Shown here piece by piece: positions 10,040 through 23,818 of a stretch of DNA of 64,000 nucleotides (position 1 is its first letter; every line of letters begins with the position of its first letter). The stretch is from contig CM031626.1 of NCBI GenBank assembly GCA_018398815.1, forward strand, positions 38,800,602-38,864,601. Reading direction: 5' to 3'. The notes beneath the pieces are model-generated. The model searched no databases. It was not told where the DNA came from and was given only the letters and a program-made list of their open reading frames with translations. The translations under genes were made by a program, and so were the position numbers. The DNA comes from Conus ventricosus (lineage: Eukaryota > Mollusca > Gastropoda > Neogastropoda > Conidae).

Positions 10040-13030
10040 TCCCCTTAATCCTTTTAAGAATCCGTTCAAAAAATGATCCAGTACAATGCTTTTGGTGAAA
10101 ACCCCTTTAAAACCCGTTGTTGTTTTGATTTGGTATTTTAAATGGATCCAACCCCGGTTGTTACGTGGAGACTTACCTTTTTAAACTGTCCATGGTTCTA
10201 GTGTAAAAGATATTTTTTCATTTTTGTACGAAATTTTTTACCGAACGTCAAAAATTTCTTTGTGTTTGAGAATTTAATCTGTGCACTGCCCATTAAAATT
10301 TGAATTTTAGGCGACATCCCCAATCACCCATAACACTAATGATGGAATCACTGTCTGGAATAGAGACAAAATTGATGCTTTTGTTGCTAACAAGGCCACT
10401 CACTTGTTCTCGTGTAACTTTTAAATACGCCACCAGTTTGTTTGATATATGTATTAACAAAGCATTGTCTGAATTTACACAGTGCTTGATAAATGCTGTG
10501 CCTGTATGCGTCAAACTAAATCCTTGAAAGCCAGGGTAGTTCGACTCTTGGTTTGACAAGGAATGTCAGGATACCAAAGTCAAAGTTACAAAAGCAATAG
10601 CTGCCGTAATAAATCTGGACTTGCCCAGGATAGACAAATTTATCTTCAATTAAGACGGGATTATGGCCAATTAAAAATTTGTAAAAGCCACAATTTCAGA
10701 GTTGAGCGTATTAACTCTCTGTTAAAGGCTGCTAACGTTTCCCCAAAACCTTTGGTCGGAGGTCAACAAATACCGAAAACGGTCGCCGATGGTGAATGAT
10801 ATTTCACAGGCTGATGGTTTTTAACCACTTCGATAACTACTAAATACTGGAGTCGTTGCAAACTGAGGAATGTTTGACATCTGAGGTTCAGAAGCAGTTT
10901 CTGACACATCTTAGACGGTGTTATTACTACTGAGGAGGTTAGAAAAGCAATTAAAAGTCTAAGTGGGGGAAGGCAGCGGTCCAGATGGTCTCATAGTGAA
11001 GTTATAAAAGCTGCAGAAGATGCAGTTGTTCCTTTTTGTCATTTTTCTCAATAAAATATTCAGAGATGGTATTTTTCTGGACGAATGGACTAAATCCATT
11101 ATTGTCCCACTACATAAGAAAGGGGATATAAATAACACTAATAATTTCGAGGCATCTCTCTTATCAATAATCTATGTAAACTTTTCACCTATATTCTAAA
11201 TAAGCGTCTGGTTACTTGGTTATTTGGTTAGAAGTCAACTCGGTTATTTCAGATGCTCAAGCAGGTTTTAGGAAATCTTTTTCCACCATCGACCATATTT
11301 TCACGCTCTATGCGTTTTTTGTAAAACATCTGTCACAAACAAAAAAATTTACGTTGCCTACATTGATTTCAGTAAAGCATTTGACACAGTTCTGCATGGA
11401 TTATTGTTTAATATACTTTTTAGAAATGGTGCCCAAAGGGTAATATGTTGAACATTTTGAAGAGCATGTATTCCTCAATTAAATCATGTGTCAATCTGTT
11501 AACCCCTATACTGACTATTTCCAGTGCTTACAAGGTCTAAAACAGGGTTGCCCCCTTAGCCCTACTCTGTTTTCTATTTTCATCATGAATTGCCCATGAC
11601 ATATTTTATAAAGGTAACATGGAGTTCATTTTTTCTCCTATGATATTAAACTTTTTATCCTGCTTTTCGGGAGGATATAGCCCTTATGTCATCTACGATA
11701 GCTGGTCTACAAAATCAAATCAATATTCTCTACAGTCGTGCACTGAATTTAAGTTTGAAGGTCAATCTAGATAAAAGTAAGATTATGGTATTTCGTAAAG
11801 GCGGGTTTCTAGGTGTTAAGGAACAAGGGTTTTTTTGGCAGTGATAAACTAAATGTTGTCAATTCGTATAAATATCTGGAGTTACTTTCTCAACTAAACT
11901 TAGTTTTGATGTCGCTATGGTTATGATCATGTCCCCTAGAGCCAAGAGAGCCACCTTCGGATTCTTAAAACAACTAAGAAAAATAGGATGCTCTTCTCCA
12001 AACTTTTCTTTAAACTATTCGATGCTCAAGTTGTTCCTTCATTCTCTACGGTTCAGAATTATGGGGACATAAGCCGTACCCAAACTATTGAAAGCTCCAC
12101 CTACAAGCCTGCAATTAATACTCAATGTACCAACTTTCACGCCTAATGACATGGTTTACGGCGAATTGGGTCGTTACCCCTTTATATTAAATTTTGCAGC
12201 TAGGTGCATCAACTGTTGGTTTCGTCTCCTTAAGCAGCCTCCTATAGATACTCTAGAAAAACATACAACATGCTGCAAATTTACAGGAAAGAAATATAAG
12301 GGTTCAAAACTGGGTATCACATGTAAAGCATCTTCTGTGTTCAAATGGTTTTGGCTTGTTTGGATGTATGGTGAAGTCGGAAACAAGAAACTTTTTCTCA
12401 GGGTCTTTAAGGATCGCCTTATTGTTGCTTTCTGTCACGGTGGTACTCAATTTTTGTCTGAAAGCAATCGTTTTGATCTTTATTATTCTTTCAAGAATAT
12501 TTTGAACGTGAAAAAATATGTTGATTTCATTAACAATTTGAATTTTTAAAAAATGCCTTAGTACGTTTCAGGTTGGGAGTCTCAACTATTCAAAGTCACT
12601 GTCTCTGCTTCTTGCCTACCGAACATCCTGTTTGTCCCCTATGTTACGCAGAATGTGAAGACGAATTCCACGTCCCATTTGAATGTACATTTATAATGAC
12701 CTTAGAATTAAATATTTCCCTCAATAGTCAGGAAGTTATTTTCAAAATATGAGCAATGTGCAGGAATTCTTAATGGTAGTATTGATAGCCAACTTCAAAT
12801 GTCTTTAAAATTTCTTTTCCTAGCTTTAAAGCGACGGGAAAATTCGATACAAATGAGATAAACTATTTTCGTACACCCGGGTTTTGTCAGCAGGTTTCGA
12901 TTGGAAAATGTATGTATAGATGTATATATTTATTAACATATATTTTTACTGGGTTTTTTTTCTTTGGTATTGTAACGGGTCACAGGCTATACACAATAAA
13001 TCATTGTCAATTGTCAATTGTCAATTTGTC
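10040..13030 (+). mobile_element. LINE (non-LTR retrotransposon), nearly complete ORF2 region with (TTGTCAA)n tail
   Basis: Plus-strand frames give, in order: the end of an endonuclease (HCPLKFEF, about 10285); SWFDKECQ (10543-10566); the linker EVNKYRKRSP; PDGLI; SIIVPLHKKGDI (11096-11131); DAQAGFRKSFSTIDHIFTL (about 11252-11308); YIDFSKAFDTV (11359-11391); GLKQGCPLSPTLFSIFI (11537-11588); a disrupted F-A-D-D box near 11670-11690; VNLDKSKIMVFRKGG (about 11760-11805); and the C-terminal knuckle CPLCYAECEDEFHVPFEC (12632-12685). The 3' end is marked by TTGTCAA repeats at about 12995-13028. Indels break the frame many times. It lies between two CT tracts and is absent from the third copy of the module. 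The clade (I/Nimb-like or other) cannot be settled by eye. Confidence 0.85.
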
Positions 13031-13173
13031 AATTCTCTCTCTCTCTCTCTCTCCCCTCTCTCTCCCCTCTTTTCTCTCTCTCTTCTCTCCCCTCTCTCTC
13101 GCTCTCTCTGTCTCTTCACTGTCTCTCTCTCTCTCTACATATATATATATATATATTTTATTATATATATATA

Positions 13174-13211
<38 letters not shown>
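13031..13211. repeat. (CT)n then (AT)n: empty form of the insertion hotspot
   Basis: CT repeats at 13034-13135 pass directly into about 75 bases of AT repeats, followed by CTCTCTCCCCCTTAACGGGG. In the two other copies of this junction the AT run contains 2.8 kb (18256-21040) or 3.7 kb (48952-52640) of foreign sequence. Confidence 0.9.
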
Positions 13212-13213
<2 letters not shown>

Positions 13214-13214
13214 C

Positions 13215-13275
13215 TCTCTCCCCCTTAACGGGGCGCACGGGCGATGAGCTTCCCACCAGAAGCACTTTTTCTTCT

Positions 13276-13367
<92 letters not shown>

Positions 13368-14868
13368 GTCTTCCATGGGGCGCACGAACCCCCCCCCCCC
13401 TTCCCTTTGGAAAGAATTTCCCGAGGATGAAATTTTTCATAGCACAGAAATATAGGGAACAGGCGCAATATCACGCCGTCGACAAGAAACTCACTCATGA
13501 ATAATAGCAAAAGCATAAAATCACAAGACATCACTGCTAAATTCATTATAGAAAAAAGGGAAACAATTGCATGAGTGTCATCCATATTAAACCAACTCGT
13601 CATAGCAATACACAGGAAAAACATCGATAGCATCAGTTATGGCATAATAGAAATCAAGATCAGAGACATAGAAAGACAACTCTCATATGCGTAGAAAATG
13701 ATCATGCCTCCAGCATGTAGTAAAATCTCGTGGACACAGAGTATCTGAAGAAAAAACAAACAAAAAAAAACAGGATATAGAAATGGAAAACAATGACACA
13801 GAACAGGATAAAATCCACAAAAGAAACGAAAACAGCATGGGGTGCAAAGGAACCAAAACAAAACAAAAAAAACCCAAACAACACACAAACAGAAAAATTC
13901 GGGCACGGGAGAAATCGGAAAAATACAATTGCTGTCAGTAAAACTTGCGCAAACGTTTCAAGAGCCCGTCACAATAGCTAAACAGTTGTGGGTCAGCTGG
14001 ATGACATTCATAATGATTATCAATGTGTGAATTTCTTCAACTGATTAATAACAATTCTAGCCATATCCACGATAATAGTATGGACGCATCGATGGTCTGA
14101 AGTCGAAGGTTCCACAGGCCCAACAGTATCCACGGCGACCTTTTTCGAATGGAGGTACTTTGTGCAGAGGTGCACAGGGAATACGATTGCGAGTGGCTCA
14201 CTTTTGCAGGCAAATATCACAAGACTACAATAATGTGACAAGGAACGAACAACGGAAGGCCAGAAAAATGACGCAAAGAACGTTTGAAGTGTACGTTAGT
14301 AGTAAGGTGAGGGAGGTCTCACCCCCAAAGAAGGTGGCGGTTGAAGGTGGCGGTTGAGTAAAAAAAAAAATAAAATAAAATAAAAAAATAAAAAATACTG
14401 GTTTAAGCGACTTTTTTTAAGGACGAATCACATGATCGAGGATGCTCGGTGATGACATCGAACGATCCATGTGACTTTCCTAATGATAGACCTACGGGCG
14501 ATTGCATTGCATTGATGCAATCAGATGTAAAAAACGTAAGACTGGTTATAGCGACTCGTGTTGTTGGATTAGACCGTTTCCCCAAAGGGTGACATCACAT
14601 AAACAAAAAGACAGTCAACTCCTTGAAAGGCCCGAACTGTACCGCTGAACCCTTACTACTGAGCATGATGACTTCTTATATCGGTTCATTACTAGTTAAA
14701 GAATGAGATTTGGGGGTTAATAGGTGTCTTTGGTTGTTTGTTTATTTTATTTACACCGTCTCCCCAAAGGGTGACAACACAAAAACAAACCAAAAACCAT
14801 CACTTGAAAGAATTGAACTGTACTGGCTAAACCCATAATAGCCTGATCATCAAACATCATTAAAATCG
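13215..14868. repeat. Low-copy duplicated block, copy 1
   Basis: The block opens with AACGGGGCGCACG, contains a CT tract (13270-13372) and GGGGCGCACGA again, then about 1.4 kb of A-rich sequence. It recurs at 21110-22741 and 52747-53818 with few differences. Reading frames on either strand are short and hydrophobic or low-complexity. I find no gene in it. It is probably part of a transposon or a segmental duplication. Confidence 0.75.
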
Positions 14869-15059
14869 ACTTTTGCTTCTTCAAACGTTTTCTGACGCCC
14901 CCCGAGTCTGCTGGAGACGTGTTTCTCTCTATCTCTTTTCTCTCTTCTTTCCTCTTTTCTCTCTCTCTCTCTCTCTTCTCTCCAAAAGTTTTCCCCTGAT
15001 ATCCCGATTTATTTGCTAAACCCGGTTTTCCTTTAAACCCTTTAAAAGGAAATCACGTT

Positions 15060-18000
15060 CAAAAATTTTGTTTCCTTTACTTAATGTTTTTGGGTGAACC
15101 TCTTAAACCTGTGTGTTTTGTTTTGATTTGTGTATTGTAAAGGGGACCCAACCCACGGTTGTTACAGTGGAGACTTCACCTTTTTATCTGTCCAGGGTTT
15201 TTCTAGTGAAATAGACTATTTTCTTTTTCGTACAAACTATTACCGAACGTAAAAAGTTTCTTTGTGTTTTGGGAAAATTTAAATTGTGCACATCCCCTAA
15301 AAAAGTTAAAAACTTTCAGGCAGACAGTCCCCCCCATCCCCCATAACACTAATGATGGAATCACTGTCTGGAATAGAGACAAAATTATGTTTTTTTGGGC
15401 TAAAAGGCCACTCACTTGTTCTCTTTGTAACTTTAAATACCCCACCAGTTTGATTGATTATGTATTAAAAAGCTTGTCTGAATTTACAAAAAGTTTTGAT
15501 GAATGCTAGTGCCTGTATGCGTAAAAAACTAAATCCTTGAAAGCCGGGGTTTGTTACAGATCTTGGTTTGAAAAGGGAAATGTCGGTTTCCCAAAGTCAA
15601 AGTTAGAAAAGGGCACTAGCTGCCATTTAATAAATTGGCCCTTCCCCGGGAAATAGCCCTAATTTATCTTCAATTAAGAGGGGAATTAGGGCCCAAATTT
15701 AAAAATTTTGTAAAAGCCAAAATTTCAGGGGTTGAGCGTTTTAACTCTCTGTTAAAGGGGGCAACGTTTCCCAAACCCTTTGGTCGGGGTCAACAAATCC
15801 CGAAAAACGGTCCCCGATGGTGAATGTTATTTCACAGGTGAAGGGTTTAACCACTTCGAAAACCCTTAAAAATTTTAATGGAGTCTTTTGCAAACTGGGG
15901 AATTTTTGGGACATTGAGGTTCCAAAAGCGTTTCTGACACAATCTTAGACGGTTTTATTACTACTGAGGGGGTTTTGGAAAAGAAATTTAAAATTTTCCT
16001 CAAGGTGGGAAGGCAGCTGGTCCAGATGGTCTCATTAGTGAGTTATAAAAGCTGCAGAAGATGCAGTTTTTCCCCTTTTTTGTCATTTTTCTCAATAAAA
16101 ATATTCAGAGATGGTTTTTTTTTGGCAAAATGGACAAAATCCATTATTGTCCACTACATAAAAAAGGGGATATAAAAAAACCCTAAAAATTTAAATCGGG
16201 GCCCAAACTTCTTATCAAAATTATTAAACTTTTCACCTATTTTTCAAAATTAAGCTTTGGGTTTTATTTGGTTACTTGGTTGAAGTAACCCGGGTTTTTT
16301 TCGATGCTAAAGCGGGGTTTTGGGAAATCTTTTTCCACCTCGCCCATTTTTTCACGCTCTATCGTGTATTGTGAAAAAACTTCCAAAAAAAAAAAATTTT
16401 TACGTTCCCTACTTTGATTTCAGTAAACCCTTTGAACGGGTTCCTGCATGGTTTATTTTTTAAAAATTTTACGGTTTAAAAAGGGTGTAAAAGGTTTTAA
16501 TATGTTGAACATTTGAAGAGCATGTTTTCCCCAAAATTTAAAAATCATGTGTCAGATCTGTTAACTCCTTTTAAGGACTTTTCCCCAGGGGCTTAAAAGG
16601 GTCCAAACGGGGGTTGCTCCTTAGCCCAAAGGGTTTTCTATTTTAACCCAATGAATTGCCCTTGACATATTTTAAAAAAGGAAAAAAGGGAGTTCAGTTT
16701 TTCCTAAGGGAAAATTAAATTTTTACCCTGCTTTGGGGGGATGATATACCCCTTATGTCTTTTTCGATAGTGGTCTACAAAATAAAAATCAATTTTCTTT
16801 ACGGGCGTCCCTTAAATTTAAGTTTGAAGGTCAATCTGAAAAAAGGGTAAGATTAGGGTTTATTTGGGAAAAGGGGGGGGTTTCTGGGTTTTAAAGGGAA
16901 ACCCAATGGTTTTTTTGGCATTTGATAAACAAAAATGTTGTAAATTCGTATAAATATCTGGGGGGTTTCTTTCCCAATTTAAAACTTGGGTTTTGATGTC
17001 GTACGGTTTTGTTTAAAAGGGGTCGCTAGACCCAAAGGAGCCCCCTTTGGGAGATTCTTAAAAAAATAAGGAAAAATAGGATGCTTCCCCTTTTTTTTTA
17101 AAACTATTGTTGTAAGTTTTTCCCTTCCATTCCTCTGGGTTTCAAAATTTATGGGGAATAAGCCGTAAAACTATTGAAAAGCCCCACCAAAAGCTAAAAA
17201 TTTTAATACTCAAATTTTTAACCAACTTTAGCCTTTTTGAAAAGGGTTTAGGGCCCAAAGGGGGTTTCGTTCCCCATTATATTTTAATTCTGCGGGCTAG
17301 GGAGCATAACGGGTTGGGTTTCGTCCCTTTAAAGCACCTCCTCTGATCCCTCAGAAAAGCTAAACTTTGTGAAAAATTGTTCAGGAAAGAAATATAGGGG
17401 TTCAAAAGGGGTTTATCACATGTAAAGCATTTCGTGTTCAAAGGGTTTTGGCTATTTTTTTGGATGTTTTGGTTGAAGTGGGAAAACAAGAAACTTTTTT
17501 CAGGGTCTTTAAGGATCGCCTTATTAGTTGCTTCTGTCAGCGGTGGTACTCCATATGTCTGAAAGCAATCTTTTTTTGGATCTTTATTTTTCTTTCAAAA
17601 ATATTTTGAACGTGAAAAAAAATTTTGATTTATTAAAAATTTGGGAATTTTAAAAACTCCCTTAGTACGTTTCGGTTTGGGAAAGTCTAAAAAAACTATT
17701 AAATTCACTGTCTTGCTTCTTGCCTCCGAACACCCTTTTTTTCCCCTATGTTTCGCAGAATGGGGAAGAGGGAATTTTTCCAGGGCCCTATTTGAAGGTA
17801 CATTTTATAATGACCTTAAAATTTTTAAATTTTCCCACCCAATGTCAGGAATTTATTTGTCAAAATATGAGCAATGTGCAGGAATTTTTTTGGGGGTAGT
17901 ATTGTTAGAAAAACTTAAAAGTCTAAATTTTTTTTTCCTAGTTTTAAAAGCGACGGGAAAATTCGATAAAATGAGAAAAAAACTATTTTTTTACACAGTT

Positions 18001-18150
18001 ATGTCAGAGGTTGCAAATTGGGAAAAATGTAGGTTTTGATGTATTATTTATTAACATATATTTTCACTGGTTTTTTTTTTTTTTTTTTTTGGGAAAGGGG
18101 GCCACGGGGCCTTATACAATTAAATCATTGTCAATTGTAAATTTGTAATT
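15060..18150 (+). mobile_element. Second copy of the plus-strand LINE, noisy
   Basis: This repeats 10040-13030 in the same order: NTNDGITVWNRDK near 15345, the PDGL region near 16020, IFRDG and SIIVHYI near 16100-16160, FSRYKSF-like 'DFSKPF' near 16420, and the C-terminal VWMF and KGRECR regions near 17450-17760. It ends with TTGTCAATTG words at about 18129-18150. Almost every motif is altered by homopolymer-type errors. It is the second half of the tandem module. Confidence 0.75.
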
Positions 18151-18255
18151 GTAATTCTCTCTCTTTTCCCCTTTTCCTCTCTCTCTCTCTCCCCTTCTCT
18201 GTCTCTCCCCACTGTCTCTCTCTCTCTCTACTTATATATAAATATTTTATATATA

Positions 18256-21040
18256 TAGTTGAATTAAAAAAAGGGCCCTAAAAGGGTTTTAAAAGTGTCG
18301 CCCCCTTGGGAGCAACTTTTGTCAATAAAGAAAAAAAAGGGAAAGGGTTAAAAAACTAAGGGTTTTAAAATCGACAAATTTGTTTTGCGGCGTTGCGCTG
18401 TCTTCAGGTTTGGTCTCTGTTTGCCACCCCCGTTGTTATATAGGTGTGGCTCACGTTTTGCGGTTGTTTTCCGTGCGGGTTGCTGCACGTGTTTTTTGGG
18501 GCTTTTAGGTTTTTTTTTGGATTTGTTCATTTCAACGATTTCCATTTATGCCTGCAGTTGTTTTTCTATTTCTGTTTTGGTGGTTTTAAAATTGCAAATG
18601 TGGTTTGGGATTTGTATTAACCTTTTTAGTTAAAAAAGGGGTTTCACCCTTTTTTAAAAAATTTGGGGTGTTGGTGATTTTCTCTTTTTATGAAAAATTT
18701 TCATTTTCCCGAAAACCCAATGAAAATTGCTTTTATGGTGATGCTTTTTTATGAAATTTTTATTTTCCGAACCCGAATGCAAAAAAGAGGACAAAAACAC
18801 CTACGGGTTTAAAAACATGGCGAAACACCCCCAGTCATTTGACGATTTTGAAACGCTTTGAAGATAAAAAGAAAAAAAAATGATAACCCCCTATTGGAAA
18901 TTTAAAAAAACTAACACGATTTCCCAAAAAACATTTTTAAAAAAACCCAAAAAAAACAAGGGACAAAATGAAAAAAAAAATTTTGTGAAGGTGACCAAAA
19001 AAATAGCAATTACAAAAAAATGGAACCAAAGAAAAAATTTTCAAATCCTTGACAAAAAAATTTCCCGAAAAATTCAAAAAAAATGACAAAAATATACATG
19101 ACAGTACCCCCACTAAAGAAAAAAAACTTGGAAAAGCGCAATTTTTTTTTGATTTTTTTTGGGGGGGGCAGGGAAAAGAAGCGCACCCAAAAAAAGAAGC
19201 TTTTAAAACCCCTTCCCCAAAACCCCAACCCAATTTTATAACAATTTCCCAAAATGCAGGGTAATAAACCCCCTTTGAAAACTGGGAAATTTTGGGAAAA
19301 AAAAGCAAGAAAAATTTTTGGAAAAATAACCCAAAAAAATAAAAACAAATCATTAAAAACTCTGGAAGAAAACATACGAAGTTTTAAAAATTCCCAAAAA
19401 TTTCCCAAAAAAATCAATAAACAAAGTTAAAACGTATTTATCCATTTGCAAGTTAGACTTTTTCCCCTCCTAGATGAGGAAAATATTTCCAAAACCCCGA
19501 AATTTGCAGTAACCCACAGACTAACAGGGTCAGAAAAGGAATCATTCCCACACCCAAAAAAAATATACACAGCAGAATTTAAACCGGATCAGGGGGGAAA
19601 ACCCAAAAGAAAAATCAACTTCGGGCCCCTAAAACCCTGGGTTATATGATGGTGCAGAAAAAATGTGAATGGTCGGACTATTCATTTTGTCCAAAAATCA
19701 AAAAAAAAAACTCGGGGAAAAAAATCGGATTTTTACAGGGACGATTTCCCTTTTGCCTCAAACCCCCCCAAAAACCCTCGGGAAAAAAAGAAGGAAAAAA
19801 ACTATGCAAAATCTTCCAAAAAACCCCAACTTAAAAAATCACCCTTTAAAACAAAAAAAAAGGTAGTGAACTACTTTGAACATAACACTGGGTTCAACAA
19901 AACCCTATATATAACCCCTTCAAGAAACCCCAAAGAAACACCCCTTTATGTACACACCAAAAATAACCCTCCCCATCCCGTATTAAAAAACCATTTCCCC
20001 TGGCTAAAAAAAGAGCTATTTAAACCCGTAGCAATGGGGGAGTGTTCAACAAGAGCAGTGGAATACAAAGGGGGCATAAAAAAGTGGATTTCAATTACAA
20101 ACTACAATAAACCCGGCAAAAACCAAATAAAGCAAGGAAAAAAAAGGAAAAGGGAAAAAATATTGGTATAAAAACCCCCCCTCGACGGGGAAAAATCCCA
20201 AAAAAAACATGGGAAAGAAATTTTTCAAAATCTCAAATTTTTCCAAAAGAGCACAAAAGGTCCCCAAAAAATTTAACAAAAACACTGTCAAACAGCGTAC
20301 TATGTATGCCAAATTTAAAAAAAATGATTGGACCGGGATCCCAAAAAAATGAAAAATCAACACAGCAAAAAAGGGTGAAAAAGGAAAATCTTGCAATTTT
20401 AAGAGAAAAGGGGCAGTGCCCACTAAACAATAAAATGCTCCACAAAAAAATTGTATACCAGGCCCCCCTGTAACATCAGAAAATGAAAAAAGAAAATAAT
20501 TTGGGATCCTGAAAACCACTTCAAAAAAACCCGATATTCCCAAAAACCCAAACAGTCATTTCCCAAAAAAGAAAAAAAATAAAAACCCAAAAAGAACTGA
20601 AAACAAATTATCTGGAAACTTTTAAAAAGCAAAAAAAAAGCTACAAAATTTTTCCTGGGGGGAAAAACATAAAAAAAAGCTTTACCATTTTGCAATGTTT
20701 CAAAAAAAAAGGTTTTAACCATGTTTAACTGAAAAAAAGGGTTAATACTATGGCCCAAAACCACACTTAGCAACTTTAAACACCAAAACAGAAATTTAGT
20801 AAACAACTGCAGGCATAAATGGAAATCGTTGTTAGTGAACACATCCAAAACAAAAACCTGAAAGCCCCAAAAACACGTGCAGCCAACCCGCACGTGCAAA
20901 CAACCGCAAACGTGAGCCCACACGCTATATAACATCGGCGGTGGGCAAACAGAGACCATCCTGATGACAGCGCAACGCCGCTAGAAACAAATTTGTCAGT
21001 TTTAACCTTGAGTTTTAACCTTCCTTTTTAACATCATTGA
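18256..21040 (-). mobile_element. R1 element, 2.8 kb, inverted ends, inserted in an AT run
   Basis: The element is flanked by AT repeats on both sides. Its first 380 bases (18260-18640) match, inverted, its last 350 (20690-21040): both begin with the GTCAATGATGTTAAAAAGG and GGTTAAAACTC words and the GCGGCGTTGCGCTGTC box. The interior, read on the minus strand, matches 26980-28990 and 29500-31130. No known protein domain is visible; the frames are destroyed by base noise. It could be a DNA transposon with long inverted ends, or a full copy beside an opposed 5' fragment like the one at 1015-1352. Confidence 0.65.
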
Positions 21041-21068
21041 CATATATATATATTATATATATATATAT

Positions 21069-21101
<33 letters not shown>

Positions 21102-21108
21102 ATATATA
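21041..21108. repeat. (AT)n microsatellite, right flank of R1
   Basis: AT repeats follow the R1 end and are themselves followed by the GTCTCTCTCCC-TTAACGGGG junction shared by all three copies of the module. Confidence 0.9.
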
Positions 21109-21109
21109 T

Positions 21110-21171
21110 TGTCTCTCTCCCTTAACGGGGCGCACGACGATGAGCTTCCACCAGAAGCACATTTTTCTTCT

Positions 21172-21238
<67 letters not shown>

Positions 21239-22741
21239 TCCATGGGGCGCACGACCCCCCCCCCCCCTTCCTTAGGAAAGAATTTCCCGAGGATGAATTC
21301 TTCATAGCACAGAAATATAGGGAACAGGCGCTAATATCACGCCGTCGACAAGAAACTCACTCATGAATAATAGCAAAAGCATAAAATCACAAGACATCAC
21401 TGCTAAATTCATTATAGAAAAAAGGGAAACAATTGCATGAGTGTCATCCATATTAAACCAACTCGTCATAGCAATACACAGGCAAACATCGATAGCATCA
21501 GTTATGGCATAATAGAAATCAAGATCAGAGACATAGAAAGACAACTCTCATATGCGTAGAAAATGATCATGCCTCCAGCAAGTAGTAAAATCTCGTGGAC
21601 ACAGAGTATCTGAAGAAAAAACAAACAAACAAAAACAGGATATAGAAATGGAAAACAATGACACAGAACAGGATTAAAATCCACAAAGAAACGAAAACAG
21701 CATGGGGTGCAAAGGAACCAAACAAAAACAAAAAAAAACCAAACAAACACACAAACAGAAAAATTTTGGGCACGGGAGAAATCGGAAAAATACAATTGCT
21801 GTCAGTAAAACTTGCGCAAACGTTTCAAGAGCCCGTCACAATAGCTAACAGTTGTGGGTCAGCTGGATGACATTCATAATGATTATCAATGTGTGAATTT
21901 CTTCAATGATTAATAACAATTCTAGCCATATCCACGATAATAGTATGGACGCATCGATGGTCTGAAGTCGAAGGTTCCACAGGCCCAACAGTATCCACGG
22001 CGACCTTTTTCGAATGGAGTACTTTGTGCAGAGGTGCACAGGGAATACGATTGCGAGTGGCTCAAATTTTGCAGGCAAATATCACAAGACTACAATAATG
22101 TGACAAGGAACGAACAACGGAAGGCCAGAAAAATGACGCAAGAACGTTTGAAGTGTACGTTAGTAGTAAGGTGAGGGAGGTCTCACCCCCCAAAGAAGGT
22201 GGCGGTTGAAGGTGGCGGTTGAGTAAAAAAAAAATAAAATAAAATAAAAAAATAAAAAATACTGGTTTAAGCGACTTTTTTTAAAAGGGCGAATCATGAT
22301 CGAGGATGCTCGGTGATGACATCGAACGATCCATGTGACTTTCCTATGATAGACCCTACGGGCGATTGCATTGCATTGATGCAATCAGATGTAAAAAAAG
22401 TAAGGGCTGGTTATAGCGACTCGTGTTGTTGGATTAGACCGTTTCCAAGGGTGACATCACATAAACAAAAAGACAGTCAACTCCCCTTGAAAGGCCGAAC
22501 TGTACCCGCTGAACCCTTACTACTGAGCATGACTGACTTTATATCGGTTCATTACTAGTTAAAGAATGAGATTTGGGGGTTAATAGGTGTCTTTGGTTGT
22601 TTGTTTATTTTATTTACACCGTCTCCCAAGGGTGACAACACAAAAACAAACCAAAACCATCACTTGAAAGAATTGACTGTACTGGCTAAAAAACCCCAAA
22701 AGCGATAACTGATTTTCCACATTGCTATTTAAAAACCCCTC
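21110..22741. repeat. Low-copy duplicated block, copy 2
   Basis: Same sequence as 13215-14868, cleaner than its left neighbour, with only small indels. It ends in the 1000-N gap, so the end of the second module is not seen. Confidence 0.8.
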
Positions 22742-23741
22742 NNNNNNNNNNNNNNNNNNNNNNNNNNNNNNNNNNNNNNNNNNNNNNNNNNNNNNNNNNN
22801 NNNNNNNNNNNNNNNNNNNNNNNNNNNNNNNNNNNNNNNNNNNNNNNNNNNNNNNNNNNNNNNNNNNNNNNNNNNNNNNNNNNNNNNNNNNNNNNNNNNN
22901 NNNNNNNNNNNNNNNNNNNNNNNNNNNNNNNNNNNNNNNNNNNNNNNNNNNNNNNNNNNNNNNNNNNNNNNNNNNNNNNNNNNNNNNNNNNNNNNNNNNN
23001 NNNNNNNNNNNNNNNNNNNNNNNNNNNNNNNNNNNNNNNNNNNNNNNNNNNNNNNNNNNNNNNNNNNNNNNNNNNNNNNNNNNNNNNNNNNNNNNNNNNN
23101 NNNNNNNNNNNNNNNNNNNNNNNNNNNNNNNNNNNNNNNNNNNNNNNNNNNNNNNNNNNNNNNNNNNNNNNNNNNNNNNNNNNNNNNNNNNNNNNNNNNN
23201 NNNNNNNNNNNNNNNNNNNNNNNNNNNNNNNNNNNNNNNNNNNNNNNNNNNNNNNNNNNNNNNNNNNNNNNNNNNNNNNNNNNNNNNNNNNNNNNNNNNN
23301 NNNNNNNNNNNNNNNNNNNNNNNNNNNNNNNNNNNNNNNNNNNNNNNNNNNNNNNNNNNNNNNNNNNNNNNNNNNNNNNNNNNNNNNNNNNNNNNNNNNN
23401 NNNNNNNNNNNNNNNNNNNNNNNNNNNNNNNNNNNNNNNNNNNNNNNNNNNNNNNNNNNNNNNNNNNNNNNNNNNNNNNNNNNNNNNNNNNNNNNNNNNN
23501 NNNNNNNNNNNNNNNNNNNNNNNNNNNNNNNNNNNNNNNNNNNNNNNNNNNNNNNNNNNNNNNNNNNNNNNNNNNNNNNNNNNNNNNNNNNNNNNNNNNN
23601 NNNNNNNNNNNNNNNNNNNNNNNNNNNNNNNNNNNNNNNNNNNNNNNNNNNNNNNNNNNNNNNNNNNNNNNNNNNNNNNNNNNNNNNNNNNNNNNNNNNN
23701 NNNNNNNNNNNNNNNNNNNNNNNNNNNNNNNNNNNNNNNNN
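22742..23741. other. Assembly gap, 1000 N
   Basis: Exactly 1000 undefined bases. Any reading frame across it is meaningless, and the round number suggests a placeholder rather than a measured distance. Confidence 1.
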
Positions 23742-23818
23742 GCGTGCGTGCGTGCACGCGCGCGCGCGCGTGTGTGTGTGTGTGTGTGTGTTGTGTGTGT
23801 GTGTGTGTGTGTGTGTGT
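23742..23818. repeat. (GT)n / (GC)n microsatellite
   Basis: GCGTGC and CGCG words pass into a GT run abutting the gap. Alternating purine-pyrimidine sequence of this kind is prone to Z-DNA and to assembly breaks. The following 23819-24076 shows no gene. Confidence 0.9.

Noticed and set aside
13637..13928. Hydrophobic minus-strand frames with repeated Phe/Cys
   Set aside because: The three copies of this block do not keep one frame, and the strand is simply T-rich.
20091..20959. 150- and 178-codon Phe-rich minus-strand frames resembling membrane proteins
   Set aside because: They lie in the noisy R1 copy. The matching copies at 27130 and 29690 give different frames, and T-run inflation produces the Phe-rich look.
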